Positions 52,480 through 62,350 of a stretch of DNA of 64,000 bases are shown here, in pieces. Made by a program: the position numbers and the translations under genes. Under the pieces are notes generated by a model. That model saw only the letters and a list, made by a program, of their open reading frames with translations, did no database searches and was not told the origin of the DNA. Each line of letters starts with the position of its first letter. Positions within the stretch are counted from its first letter, which is position 1. This DNA is from Microcoleus asticus IPMA8 (GTDB lineage Bacteria; Cyanobacteriota; Cyanobacteriia; Cyanobacteriales; Microcoleaceae). The DNA lies in assembly GCF_013179805.1 (NCBI RefSeq), contig NZ_SRRZ01000002.1:1-64000 (forward strand). Direction: 5' to 3'.

Positions 52480-55400
52480 TTAAATAGGTGATGGCTTACT
52501 AGCTTGCTGAGTTCCGTGCTTGATTGGGATCTCAATCACAAACTCCGCTCCATTTCCTGGCGCTGAAATACAAGTTAGCTTACCATGATGTTTTTCTACT
52601 ACAATCTGGTAGCTAATAGCCAATCCCAAACCAGTGCCAGAGCCGACACGTTTTGTAGTAAAGAATGGGTCAAAAATCTTCTGGCTTACTTCCTCTGTCA
52701 TCCCCGCTCCATTGTCGGCAATCCGAATCTCTACTTGGTTAGTATTTATGAGTCTGGTACGAATACGAACTTGTGATTTTTTATTGTGGATTGATGCTAT
52801 ACGAGAAGTCACTAATGATTCCTCTATAGCATCAATCGCATTGCTGAGTATATTCATAAATGCTTGGTTCAGGAAGCCGGCATAACATTCTATTTCAGGG
52901 ATCTGACCATACTCTTTAATAATTTCAATTCCAGGATGGTCGGGCTTAGCTTTTAGCTGATTTTGCAACAATAGCAGAGTGCTATCGAGCCCTTCATGAA
53001 TATCTACTCGTTTCATTCCCGCCTCATCCAATCGCGAGAAATTTCGCAGCGACAAGACAATCTGGCGGATGCGTTCTGCCCCTTGCTGGAGCGACTCAAG
53101 CAGCCTAGGAAAATCGGAAATTAAGAATTCCAAATCGATACTTTCTGCAAAATTCAGAATTTCAGGAGTTGCATTAGGCAATTGAGCCTGATAGAGATTC
53201 AGCAACCCCAGCAAGTCATGAAAATAGTCGCTAGCGGGGGTAAGATTGCCGTATATAAAGTTAATTGGGTTGTTAATTTCGTGAGCGATACCAGCAACCA
53301 TTTGCCCCAGGCTTGACATTTTTTCAGTTTGAATTAGCTGAGTCTGTGTCGCTTGCAATTCTTTTAGGGTAAGTTCAAGTTGAATTGCTTGTTCTCTCAG
53401 CAGGCTATTTTTTTGTTTTAATTGCTGAGTCCTCTCTTCTACTTTTTGTTCAAGCGTTTGGTTGTAATCCTCTAATTGTTCATTAGCTGTTTTCAAGTTT
53501 TGAGTAGCGGTTTCCAATCTCCCATAGAGCATCGCATTTTTAAGGGATATAGCTATCTGTGAAGAAAGTATTTTTAATAATTCCAGCCTTTCCATTGTAA
53601 AGGCACCAGTTGTTATATTATTTTCCAAGTAAAGAATACCAATTAGCTTGCCTTGATTTATAATAGGCATAGATAATATTGACTTGGGTTGGGTTTTTAT
53701 GATGTAAGGATCGTTTATGAATCTTTGTGAAACTGCTGCATCATTTAAAACCACATTTGCTTTAGTTATTCCTACATAATTAATTATGGTAATGGGCAGA
53801 TTCTCACTGTTTTCTACGGGTGATTCTGAACACAATACAACCACATCTCTATCCACAACACCTGTAGCTTCTATCACTAACTTTTCATCTTTTTCTAAGA
53901 TCAGGCATCCTGTTGTAGCTCCAGCATTTTCCATCACAATTTTAAGTAACTTATCTAGCAACTTATCAAGAACTATTTCTTCAGCCAAGGCCAGAGAGGC
54001 TTTGTTCACAGTGGACAAATCCAAAACCGCCGAACTTCCTCCCGTGGTCGATGTTGTTGTTCTATTAATCTCTATGCCTATGGATTCTCGCATCAGCATC
54101 TTGGAAAATACCAAAGGATATCTAGACTCTAAATCTTTAACTTTAGTTTTAGCTCCCCAACGAATATACCCGTAGTAAGCTTGTGTTAGATAAATTTGAG
54201 CAAACTTGTCTCTGCCGAGGGAGAAATAAAACTCTGCTGCTAGTTCCGATGCTAGTGCTTCTTCCTGAATGTATCCTTGTTCTTTAGCTCCTGCTATAGC
54301 TCGGTCATAATATTCCATTGCTTCTACAATTTGCCCTAAGACACGAGCTTTCTCTGCTTCCACAAGTTCATACTTATGCTGAAAGTTAAAGGGGGCATGA
54401 AATGCCCATTTCTGCATTTGTTGTTGATTAGATTCTATTAAGTTGATGTATTGTTGTTGTTCGGCGTGTGAAGCTTGAGGATAAACAGCGAGGAGAGCCA
54501 GCGAATAGTAGAAGTTGTGAGGAGCAGAAACTACCATACCCATTACGCTGACTGCGTGTTCTGCTGCTGAAGTAGCGCTGGTAACGGCATTTTTAGAATC
54601 TTTAAACATATAAAAGAGAATCGTCTTGGCGAGATAAGTAATAAACAGTAAAATCCTATTGTTAGTTTCAATAAAAACAGGCAGCATTTGTGTTTCATTA
54701 AAAGTTTTGCCCACCAACTGACATTTGCCCTCAGCCTCATTTTGAAGATTTAGCGTCAATTGGTGAAATATCTGGATGTAATAAATAGAATAGTCTTGTT
54801 TTAGTTTGAGTGCTAAATCAAGATATTGCTCTTGTTCCTCTTCTACAATTTCTAATCGTTCCCCAGTCAGAAATATGCTGGCACAATAGACAGTAATACA
54901 ATAACCAGCATATTCTATATCTCCGGTTTCCAGTCCACTTTGCAACCCCGATATTAAGAATGGTAAGGCTTCTTTAGCAGGCTCTTTCCAATGTACGACA
55001 AAACCGTTAAATAATTCGTAGACTTTACATTTAAGCGAATTGGCGTTAAATTTATCCAACAGCTTTAACGCTAGCTTACCTGCATGATATCCAGCATCTA
55101 TTTCTCCGATTGCTGAACACAGTATTATGCTATAAAAAACATACGAAAAAGCGGCAAGAGGGGAATGACCGTGTTCCACACAGATTTTAACTAGAGTTAC
55201 TGCAAGCAGGGACAAAATTTCGGGTTTAGCAGCGTAAGCAGGAGAAACAAGGGACATCAGTATCCTTAAAGCCGCTATCTTGTAAGGGTCTGTCATTTCT
55301 GGGATATTGTCCAAATCCGTGAGCTCTGGCAACTCAACCACAAAACCCCCGTCACCTTCGTCATTTGACAAGGCAACACCCAGCATATCCAGCACTTCCA

Positions 55401-58158
55401 TACCAGTATCAATGGCTTTTAACATCTGATTTTGAGCCATATAAAACTGGATTTGTAGCTCGTATACTTTCACTCTTTCGAGCAGGGTGCTAGCTTGTTG
55501 CAGAACAACTTCAGCAAGAGTAGCTGACTTTTCGTAATTGGTATTGAGATATTCTGCTTCTACCGCTTCTACATATAGTGCTAGAGTCAGATCGTAGTTA
55601 CTCTGCCAACTGTTTTCTGCTAAGAGTTTTAACCCTACTCTTAATTGCATGACCGCAGCTTCATAAGCTGACGCTGCTTTGGCTTTTCGACCCGCTATTA
55701 AATTTAATTGAGCCAGCTTGTATTTTTCTTCTCGATCGGTAATGAATTCTACTCCGATATTTAGCTGATTAACTATATCAAAGACATTTTCTTCTAGTGC
55801 CTCTTGAGGTGTATTCTTTAATAGTAGTTGACCAATTTTTAGGTGCGTAGCTTTTTGCTCCTCAGAAGGAATCAGAGAATAAGCCGCTTGCTGCACGCGA
55901 TCGTGCAAAAATTTGTAGGATACTTTGTAAGTATTAATTTCTGATTGGGTTCCTTGACCACTACCCATTACCAATGACTCATTACTATTGAAGAGTAAAG
56001 GAAGTTTAGAGGCACTTTCCCCGATGGGTAAAACTAGGGCTTCCTGAAGCCCATCCCATAAAGCAGATGCCGTTTCTGATATAGATTTTTCACTTACTAT
56101 TGCTAAAATTTCTAAATTAAACCTGTTGCCAATACAAGCTGCTAACTTTAAAACTTTCTGGGTGTCTGGAGGCAGTTTTTGAATGTTCTTGGCTATGAGT
56201 TCGACGACATTATAATCTGCGATCGCAAGACTTTGAATTTGCCCCATATCCCACTGCCATCTGCCCATCCTGAAGTCAAATGTCAACAGTTTTTCTGCGT
56301 AAAGAGAGGTGAGCAGTTGAGTTGTAAAAAAGGGATTGCCTTGAGTTTTATTGTAAACTAACTCAGCTAATAACTTGCACTTTTTTATTTCATTGTTATT
56401 GTTTTTAGCAAGCAAACTTTCTTGCTCAATTCCTCCGTGTTGCTCGGAAAAACAAGTAACAGGGGGGACTGCTGACGAGCAGTTGTCACCCAAGGTGTCA
56501 GCAACTAATTGATTTACTGTACTAAGTGTCAACGGTTGGAGGACGATCTTATTTATTATTGCTCCGTATGAATAAATACTATCTAAAGTCTGCATTAAAG
56601 GATGAGTTGGGCTGACTTCGTTATCTCGATAGGCTCCAATCACCAATAAATATTGGCTATCTGGGTCAGTTAGCAGCACATGAATCAATTTCAAAGAAGC
56701 AGAATCTGCCCACTGTAAATCATCTAAAAATAAAACTAGCGGATGTGCTTTTTGGGTAAAAACATGAATGAATTGTTTAAAGGCAAGATTGAAACGGTTT
56801 TGTGATTCGCTGGCTCCTAATTTAGAAACTTCTGGTTGCTCACCAACGATCAATTCCAATTCGGGAATAACGTCAATTATAACTCTAGTATTTTTGCCTA
56901 AATCATTTAAAATCTTCTGTTTCCAAAAGTGGATTTTTTCCCGGCTTTCTGTTAATACTTGGCGAATTAGTTCTTCAAAAGCTTCTATTAAGGCTCCATA
57001 GGGAATATTCCGTTTAAATTGGTCAAACTTACCTGCGATAAAATAACCCCTTGCTCCGACAATGGGTTTGTGGATTTCATAAACTAAGCAAGATTTACCT
57101 ATTCCTGAGTAACCGGAAACTAGCACGACCTCGGCTGTTCCAGCACTAACTCTATCAAAAGCATCCATTAGAGTGGCTACTTGTGTTTCTCGTCCGTACA
57201 GTTTTTGTGGGATGAGAAATTGACCGGACTTATCACGCTCACCCGGAATGAAGTTAGAATTTGTGCCAGTTTGTTGTAATTGATTTAGACATTGTTCTAG
57301 ATCCGCTTTCAGACCATAACCACTTTGATATCTATCTTCAGCAGTTTTGGCTAATAATTTCATCACTATGTTACAAATTGCTTTGATAATCTTACCATTT
57401 TGAATTTTAGATGTGGGATTATCGCTCGTAAATTCTAGTCTGCTGTTTTGCTCTTTTGCCATAATTTCCCAGAGTGGGGTCGGCTGTTTCGCGATGTGGC
57501 AGTGAACTAATTCCATCGGCTCTGTAGCCTTAAATGGTAATTCACCGCACAGCATTTCATAGAATGTGATACCTAAAGAGTAGAAGTCTGTCCGATAGTC
57601 AATTGAGCGATTCATTCGCCCTGTTTGCTCTGGCGAGATATAGGCGATTGTGCCTTCTAGTAAAGTGGGATGGCTGAGTGCTTGGGTTTCTCTAGACAAG
57701 CGCGTGGCAATGCTAAAGTCAGTAATTTTTACTTCTAACGTAGCAGGAGTAATGATGATATTTGTCGGCTTAATATCTTTATGAATAATTTTGTTATCAT
57801 GCAACTTACCCAGAGTATCTGCTAACTGAATTGCAATTTTTAAGAACTCTTTGAGTTCAAGTTTGCGACCATTCAAAAAGTTTTTGAGGGCTTCTCCTTT
57901 TGAATCTTCCAATATCAGTGCTAGACCATGATGATGATTTTCCAATCCATAGGGCTTGACAATACCTTCTAAATTGAGATGTCGGGAGATTTCATATTCA
58001 TGTCTCAATTGCATAATCTCTTCGAGAGTAGGATATTCTGCGATCAGGGCTTTGATAATCACAGCAGTCTGATCTTCCCTCCTCTCTGCGCGATAAACTA
58101 CTGTATTTAAACCTTCACTAATTTTTTCTATTAGTTTGTAATTTGCCTTGATATTCAT
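52480..58158 (-). CDS. HstK-type trifunctional Ser/Thr kinase - AAA ATPase - GAF - histidine kinase
   Basis: A 1892-residue signalling protein. Residues about 8-280: Ser/Thr kinase with HKDIKPTNIII catalytic loop and DFSIATR (DFG replaced by DFS). About 310-700: AAA ATPase with P-loop VSGYSGIGKSCLVYEI and FLDDLQWAD. About 700-1400: helical tetratricopeptide-like region. About 1430-1580: GAF domain. About 1600-1880: histidine kinase with H-box GIAHEINNPINFI and ATP-binding NG-type motifs (NAIDAIEES; GAGMTEE; GTGLGLAI). This architecture is called HstK in Anabaena and is common in filamentous cyanobacteria. It converges on hphCD, 56 bases apart. A cognate response regulator is not adjacent. Confidence 0.93.
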   Translation of the reverse strand: MNIKANYKLIEKISEGLNTVVYRAERREDQTAVIIKALIAEYPTLEEIMQLRHEYEISRHLNLEGIVKPYGLENHHHGLALILEDSKGEALKNFLNGRKLELKEFLKIAIQLADTLGKLHDNKIIHKDIKPTNIIITPATLEVKITDFSIATRLSRETQALSHPTLLEGTIAYISPEQTGRMNRSIDYRTDFYSLGITFYEMLCGELPFKATEPMELVHCHIAKQPTPLWEIMAKEQNSRLEFTSDNPTSKIQNGKIIKAICNIVMKLLAKTAEDRYQSGYGLKADLEQCLNQLQQTGTNSNFIPGERDKSGQFLIPQKLYGRETQVATLMDAFDRVSAGTAEVVLVSGYSGIGKSCLVYEIHKPIVGARGYFIAGKFDQFKRNIPYGALIEAFEELIRQVLTESREKIHFWKQKILNDLGKNTRVIIDVIPELELIVGEQPEVSKLGASESQNRFNLAFKQFIHVFTQKAHPLVLFLDDLQWADSASLKLIHVLLTDPDSQYLLVIGAYRDNEVSPTHPLMQTLDSIYSYGAIINKIVLQPLTLSTVNQLVADTLGDNCSSAVPPVTCFSEQHGGIEQESLLAKNNNNEIKKCKLLAELVYNKTQGNPFFTTQLLTSLYAEKLLTFDFRMGRWQWDMGQIQSLAIADYNVVELIAKNIQKLPPDTQKVLKLAACIGNRFNLEILAIVSEKSISETASALWDGLQEALVLPIGESASKLPLLFNSNESLVMGSGQGTQSEINTYKVSYKFLHDRVQQAAYSLIPSEEQKATHLKIGQLLLKNTPQEALEENVFDIVNQLNIGVEFITDREEKYKLAQLNLIAGRKAKAASAYEAAVMQLRVGLKLLAENSWQSNYDLTLALYVEAVEAEYLNTNYEKSATLAEVVLQQASTLLERVKVYELQIQFYMAQNQMLKAIDTGMEVLDMLGVALSNDEGDGGFVVELPELTDLDNIPEMTDPYKIAALRILMSLVSPAYAAKPEILSLLAVTLVKICVEHGHSPLAAFSYVFYSIILCSAIGEIDAGYHAGKLALKLLDKFNANSLKCKVYELFNGFVVHWKEPAKEALPFLISGLQSGLETGDIEYAGYCITVYCASIFLTGERLEIVEEEQEQYLDLALKLKQDYSIYYIQIFHQLTLNLQNEAEGKCQLVGKTFNETQMLPVFIETNNRILLFITYLAKTILFYMFKDSKNAVTSATSAAEHAVSVMGMVVSAPHNFYYSLALLAVYPQASHAEQQQYINLIESNQQQMQKWAFHAPFNFQHKYELVEAEKARVLGQIVEAMEYYDRAIAGAKEQGYIQEEALASELAAEFYFSLGRDKFAQIYLTQAYYGYIRWGAKTKVKDLESRYPLVFSKMLMRESIGIEINRTTTSTTGGSSAVLDLSTVNKASLALAEEIVLDKLLDKLLKIVMENAGATTGCLILEKDEKLVIEATGVVDRDVVVLCSESPVENSENLPITIINYVGITKANVVLNDAAVSQRFINDPYIIKTQPKSILSMPIINQGKLIGILYLENNITTGAFTMERLELLKILSSQIAISLKNAMLYGRLETATQNLKTANEQLEDYNQTLEQKVEERTQQLKQKNSLLREQAIQLELTLKELQATQTQLIQTEKMSSLGQMVAGIAHEINNPINFIYGNLTPASDYFHDLLGLLNLYQAQLPNATPEILNFAESIDLEFLISDFPRLLESLQQGAERIRQIVLSLRNFSRLDEAGMKRVDIHEGLDSTLLLLQNQLKAKPDHPGIEIIKEYGQIPEIECYAGFLNQAFMNILSNAIDAIEESLVTSRIASIHNKKSQVRIRTRLINTNQVEIRIADNGAGMTEEVSQKIFDPFFTTKRVGSGTGLGLAISYQIVVEKHHGKLTCISAPGNGAEFVIEIPIKHGTQQASKPSPI

Positions 58159-58709
58159 AAATATTGTATCTCTGTTAACAGTATTTGATGCTGTGCGAAA
58201 GTAAATAGTGGGGGCAGTTTGGCTAAATATTGTTTTGTTTCTTTAATTAATATTGAAACTAGAAAAAAGTATTTTTTCGTTAAGTATCTTAAAAAAGTCT
58301 GAACTTTTGTAAAACATATTACCCTTTTTATCTAAGTTTTATATTTTTGATGATAACACATCCCCCAGCTAAGTAGATAGGCGCAAAACAATATAAATGG
58401 TCTGTGGGGCGGGTTTAGCCCGTAATCATCGCTAGGAGAGATTTTGCCCTTTTAAAACCCGCCCCGCCCACCTTCGTTTATAGCGGTTTTCAACCGTATG
58501 AGGTACAGTAACTACAACGAGTGAACCAATTTGTGAGAGATGTGAGAGCGATCGAGTCGAGTCCGTCCACAAGTGCTGACTCTCAGGTGTAATTACTTAC
58601 GTGTACCAACCCAACGTAGATCTTCTTTGAGGTGAGACTCTTCTGCTTTTAATCGGATTTAAATTGGGAGAAAAAGGAGACAGGTAAATAACTCGCTTTT
58701 CCTACGGCT
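58159..58709. other. Intergenic region with an inverted repeat
   Basis: No gene is visible. A GGGGCGGGTTT ... AAACCCGCCCC inverted repeat (58406-58416 and 58455-58465) forms a hairpin typical of dispersed cyanobacterial repeats. Confidence 0.5.
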
Positions 58710-58986
58710 TCAATCCACCCTTCGGGGTACCCCAGCATATTTCTTATTAACGTAGGGTTGGAGCCATTGCTGAGAAATCAGGATCGCACGAGCAATCCCG
58801 GCAAGTGAAATACGTTCTAACAACAATCGATCAATTAGTTCTCGTGTCTCCTGCTCAATCACCTTATGAATGCGGATGTTCTACAAATGGCCGATCGCAC
58901 TTAACACACTTAAACCGCTGTTTACTGTTGTGAATGCGACCGTTTTTGACTGTCTGGCAAGAAGAACAGTTAGGACAAAGAGGCAT
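58710..58986 (-). pseudogene. Relic of an IS1-family transposase (InsA part)
   Basis: From the ATG at 58986: MPLCPNCSSCQTVKNGRIHN, KQRFKCVKCDRPFVEH, an InsA zinc-finger start. A frameshift near 58870 is followed by RIHKVIEQETRELIDRLLLE, RISLAGIARAILISQQWLQP. The frame then stops and InsB (the DDE part) is missing. It is therefore a dead, truncated IS1 copy. Confidence 0.8.
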
Positions 58987-59089
58987 TGTCAGGGATATAT
59001 TAGCAAGAACTACTGCTAATCTAGCATCATTACTTCTAGGAGACTACCGGAAAAACCTTGTCTTTTTCCTAATCGCTAGAAAATCACAT

Positions 59090-59121
59090 CGGTGCTATGT
59101 GCTATTTTGTACATAGCACTG
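59090..59121. terminator. Inverted repeat downstream of the TIGR02588 gene
   Basis: CGGTGCTATGT pairs with ACATAGCACTG (one G-T pair) around a short loop, 26 bases past the stop of the leftward TIGR02588-like gene. It lacks a long T run and is a possible terminator or mRNA end stabiliser. Confidence 0.4.
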
Positions 59122-59146
59122 ATGTATTATTACTTATTTAGCACTA

Positions 59147-59551
59147 CTAAGGTAGTTTATAACTGCTCGATCGCACAATTAACTCACCTTGACTGGGGTC
59201 GCGGCTGAAAATAAAAGCTCCTTCTTGAGTTTCGCCGCTTGACAAAAAATCAATTTGCTGGTCGCCGGATTCCAAGACTTCGCCGTTGACGCGAAGTTCG
59301 GCAATAATTTGCACTAATTCGGCTGTTTCGCCTCCAGTGTTTGTCACTGTAAACGGTACGTAAAATTGGCCTTGAGTTTCGCGAATAGGCGTGTTCCGAG
59401 TGACAGAAATAATCGGAGGTTCCTGCTTTTTAGTCACCCAGTTGTAGAGTACGAGCCCGGTGAGGGTAAAAAGGATTAAGCAGGCGATCGCAAATGTCAC
59501 CCATTCAGCAGGAGTTCTTTTTTTTTGCTGTTCATTATTACTTTCACTCAT
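59147..59551 (-). CDS. TIGR02588-like membrane-anchored protein
   Basis: About 134 residues from the ATG at 59551 (MSESNNEQQKKRTPAEWVTF), which overlaps the TGA of the upstream gene by ATGA. One transmembrane helix (about residues 17-40, TFAIACLILFTLTGLVLYNW) is followed by a periplasm-facing beta-rich domain (PFTVTNTGGETAELVQIIAE). The longer open frame upstream overlaps the partner and is unlikely. It always pairs with the TIGR02587 protein in my memory; function unknown. Confidence 0.75.
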   Translation of the reverse strand: MSESNNEQQKKRTPAEWVTFAIACLILFTLTGLVLYNWVTKKQEPPIISVTRNTPIRETQGQFYVPFTVTNTGGETAELVQIIAELRVNGEVLESGDQQIDFLSSGETQEGAFIFSRDPSQGELIVRSSSYKLP

Positions 59552-60402
59552 ACCGCCAACCTCCCCGCCGCGCCGCCAATAGTCGCCGGCAATCCCAATA
59601 CTAACGTATAGCTCAACCACATCGACCACGGGTCGTCAAAACTGAGTTTGTGGAAGAAAAACATCATAAATGCAGAAGCCACCAGCGACACTAAATACGC
59701 CATGACAGTTTCGCTGAGGGGACGCTGAAAAATCCCTTGCTGGTGCTGTCTTTTGGCTTGATAAGTAAAGCCTGCTACAAATACAATACCGTAAGAAATG
59801 AGCAGCGAAGCGGCGATAATTGCTAATTGCCAAGGCGGCGAAATCGCTGCCGCTAGCATGGGAATTTCGTCAGTTGGGGCGATACTGAAAGCAATGATAG
59901 TCGCGCCGATTAAAGTAGCGCCGATATCTGCTAAAGTTGGATTAATGGTAGGTTCCTTTTCGCTGTCTGAACTTTGATAGCGATCGCCACTCAAGAAACC
60001 CCTTGCTAGGGCCACTCCCAAGGCAAACGGCAGGCCTTCAAAGATGATTTTACCCAAAGTTTCTTGCAGCGGAGTCTCCGGCGTAATTTCCCTGAGCAAA
60101 AACAGGACAAAAGCCGCACAAACAATGCCGATAGCGATTGCTTCTACGCTATCGATTGCAGCTTCTAGCCAGCGGATGCCTTTAGTTTTGCGAAAACCTT
60201 CAGTGCGAGTCAGCAAGAAAACGGCGATACAAGTAGTTGCGATCGCGATCGACATTTCCGCTGGTGTAGTATACGAACCGATCCACCAAACCTCCATCGT
60301 ATAAAGCAGCGGAATTCCGAATAAAAAGCCGCCCGATGCACCTCGAATGATGTCGTTTAATTCATTTGACCACTGATTTTTGCGTCTTTTTGATTTGTTC
60401 AT
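59548..60402 (-). CDS. TIGR02587-like integral membrane protein
   Basis: A 284-residue protein with about eight hydrophobic helices (for example GASGGFLFGIPLLYTMEVWW and LVASAFMMFFFHKLSF). The start MNKSKRRKNQWSNELNDIIR is basic and cytoplasmic. Together with the coupled downstream gene it forms the TIGR02587/TIGR02588 pair of unknown function found in cyanobacteria and other bacteria. Confidence 0.8.
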   Translation of the reverse strand: MNKSKRRKNQWSNELNDIIRGASGGFLFGIPLLYTMEVWWIGSYTTPAEMSIAIATTCIAVFLLTRTEGFRKTKGIRWLEAAIDSVEAIAIGIVCAAFVLFLLREITPETPLQETLGKIIFEGLPFALGVALARGFLSGDRYQSSDSEKEPTINPTLADIGATLIGATIIAFSIAPTDEIPMLAAAISPPWQLAIIAASLLISYGIVFVAGFTYQAKRQHQQGIFQRPLSETVMAYLVSLVASAFMMFFFHKLSFDDPWSMWLSYTLVLGLPATIGGAAGRLAV

Positions 60403-60458
60403 TTTTTAGTGAAAACGCACCTCAAAAATTGGGCAAGTAAATATTTTTTTAAACCTGC

Positions 60459-60788
60459 TCAAATAGAATACCATATTTGTTGTATTCTTTCTCTAACTTG
60501 CGTCCAGTCGCTAGCGGTTAAAATTCCCAATCGACGATTGACCAAACGCTTTTCTATTGTGTTCACCTTATGCAGCCGAACCACTGACGAACGCAACAAA
60601 CCTGCCTGCTCCCATTCTACAATCTCAACATCAAAAACAGTCCTAGTTGTTTGACTTGTCACTCGTGCAACAACAATATCTTCATCTCCTGCATCCAAAA
60701 GTACCAGAACAGGACGGAGTTTTGATGTTGTTACATCGGCAAAAGGTAGTGCCAGTAAGAGAACTTCTCCTGATTGATAATTTGGCAT
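60459..60788 (-). CDS. MazF/PemK-family toxin (mRNA interferase)
   Basis: A 109-residue protein with GEVLLLALPFADVTTSKLRP, VLLDAGDEDIVVARVTSQ and LRSSVVRLHKVNTIEKRL, the MazF beta-barrel motifs. It cleaves RNA in characterised homologues. It lies 3 bases after the gene below, which is its likely antitoxin. Confidence 0.85.
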   Translation of the reverse strand: MPNYQSGEVLLLALPFADVTTSKLRPVLVLLDAGDEDIVVARVTSQTTRTVFDVEIVEWEQAGLLRSSVVRLHKVNTIEKRLVNRRLGILTASDWTQVRERIQQIWYSI

Positions 60789-60791
60789 ATT

Positions 60792-61013
60792 TCAAATATT
60801 GTCGTAGATAGCATCTTCCTCGCTGTAGCCAGCCAATAACTGCTCAGCAGCAAGGATCTGCCAAGCAGCGTTTTCCTCTTCTGTGTCAGTTGGTTCTTGC
60901 ACCAGAACAATAACTCTGACTTCTTGGTTAGCTGCCAAGTATTTTAAGAGGGTATCGGGAAATTCTATTTTCCCTTCATCTGTGACTTTTGCTGGAAACT
61001 CGTATGCTTTCAT
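60792..61013 (-). CDS. Probable antitoxin partner of the MazF-type toxin
   Basis: A 73-residue acidic protein (MKAYEFPAKVTDEGKIEFPD; VRVIVLVQEPTDTEEE). The beta-strand N terminus resembles small AbrB-like antitoxins, the C terminus is acidic and probably binds the toxin. Identity is inferred mainly from position. Confidence 0.65.
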   Translation of the reverse strand: MKAYEFPAKVTDEGKIEFPDTLLKYLAANQEVRVIVLVQEPTDTEEENAAWQILAAEQLLAGYSEEDAIYDNI

Positions 61014-61096
61014 AATTTTTAGGTCGATTTTTTTACAACATTATTCAGTTTGTGATTTACTTTCTAATTCCTTGAGTTATAAAAAAACTCCCACGA

Positions 61097-62050
61097 TCAT
61101 AAATCTCTTTGCCAAATCTTGACCGTACTCTCATCACTGCCACTAACTAGAGTCTGCCCATCAGCGCTAAAAGCCACAGAGTAAACTCCCCATGAATGCC
61201 CCAAGAGACTGCAAATTTTCTCTCTAGCCTCAAGATTCCAAAGTTCGATAGTTCCGGGTTCGTTACTATCATCTTCGGTGTCAGAATCCCACCCACCAGT
61301 TGCGATAATTTTGCCATCCGGGCTAAAAGCTAAGCAGAAGTCCCCCATTGAATTTTCCGCAAGAGTATAGATTTCTATTCCCGTGTAGAGATTCCACAGC
61401 TTAATAGTTCCCACACAGTGCAAAGTCGCAAAAGTTTCTCCATCGGGGCTAACAGCGATGGCATAAACAGAGTCCATACCCTCCTGCCAATTCTTTGTCC
61501 AGATTTCATCTCCAGTGGTTAAATTAAAAGCTACTGCACTTAGAGAAACATAATCATCTGCACTGCTACTAAGTAGAATCTTTCCGTCAGGGCTGAATAA
61601 AATCTCCAAACTATAAAATACTTCTACTTGCCACTTTAAAGTCCGAATTTCTTCCCCATTGCTAAAGTTCCAAAGTTTGATAGTTGCGTCTTCACTGGCA
61701 CTTGCCAGAGTCTTCCCGTCGGGGCTGATAACTACAGAAGTAATTATGTCTGAATGTCCGGTGATGGTGTAAATTTCCTCTTTAGTGCTGAGATTCCAAA
61801 CCTTGATAGTTGTGTCTTTACTGCCACTAGCAAGAGTTTGTCCGTCAGGGCTGATGGCAATGGATGTAACTCCATGTGAATGTCCTGCTAAATTAGTAAT
61901 TTCTTGCCCAGTCTTGAGATTCCACAGTTTAATTGTGCTGTCAGCACTTCCGCTAACTACAGTCTGTCCGTCTGGAGTGATGACAACAGAAGTTACCGAA
62001 CATGAATGTCCATGAAGGGTGTGTACGCATTGCCAGTTAGTTTGAAGCAT
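61097..62050 (-). CDS. WD40-repeat protein
   Basis: A 317-residue protein that is almost entirely a WD40 propeller of about seven repeats of the GHSCSVTSVVITPDGQTVVS, GSADSTIKLWNLKTG type. No N-terminal kinase or TPR domain is attached. Such proteins act as interaction platforms; the partner is unknown. Free-standing WD40 proteins are frequent in filamentous cyanobacteria. Confidence 0.92.
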   Translation of the reverse strand: MLQTNWQCVHTLHGHSCSVTSVVITPDGQTVVSGSADSTIKLWNLKTGQEITNLAGHSHGVTSIAISPDGQTLASGSKDTTIKVWNLSTKEEIYTITGHSDIITSVVISPDGKTLASASEDATIKLWNFSNGEEIRTLKWQVEVFYSLEILFSPDGKILLSSSADDYVSLSAVAFNLTTGDEIWTKNWQEGMDSVYAIAVSPDGETFATLHCVGTIKLWNLYTGIEIYTLAENSMGDFCLAFSPDGKIIATGGWDSDTEDDSNEPGTIELWNLEAREKICSLLGHSWGVYSVAFSADGQTLVSGSDESTVKIWQRDL

Positions 62051-62110
62051 TTGATATTACTCCTAGCATTCATCCAGCAACCACATTTTTACTGATTGTT
62101 TTCAATGCCA

Positions 62111-62350
62111 TTAAAGTGCAAGCTGAATCTCGGAAGATTCTCCTAAAGCTTCGTTGACAACAATCAGTTTTCCTTGACTATCTGCCCCTAATTGTTGATT
62201 GGCATTTAGTAATTCAATTCCATAAATAGTACCGTCTGGGGCAATATCCACATTCATTCGATCGCTAACCTGGATAGTGTTTACCTGTGCGGTTTTTTCT
62301 GGCAGGTATATATAAGCTACGTTGTATCTCGGATCGTAAGTCAGTTTCAC
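62111..62350 (-). CDS. DUF2283 protein
   Basis: A 79-residue protein from GTG 62350, preceded by AGGAGG (MKLTYDPRYNVAYIYLPEKT; VNVDIAPDGTIYGIELLNA-type core). DUF2283 proteins often accompany DUF4258 proteins, as here. The pair may be a toxin-antitoxin-like module; function unknown. Confidence 0.8.
   Translation of the reverse strand: MKLTYDPRYNVAYIYLPEKTAQVNTIQVSDRMNVDIAPDGTIYGIELLNANQQLGADSQGKLIVVNEALGESSEIQLAL

Noticed and set aside
58934..59116. 60-codon rightward frame
   Set aside because: It is antisense to the IS1 InsA relic and shows no protein character.
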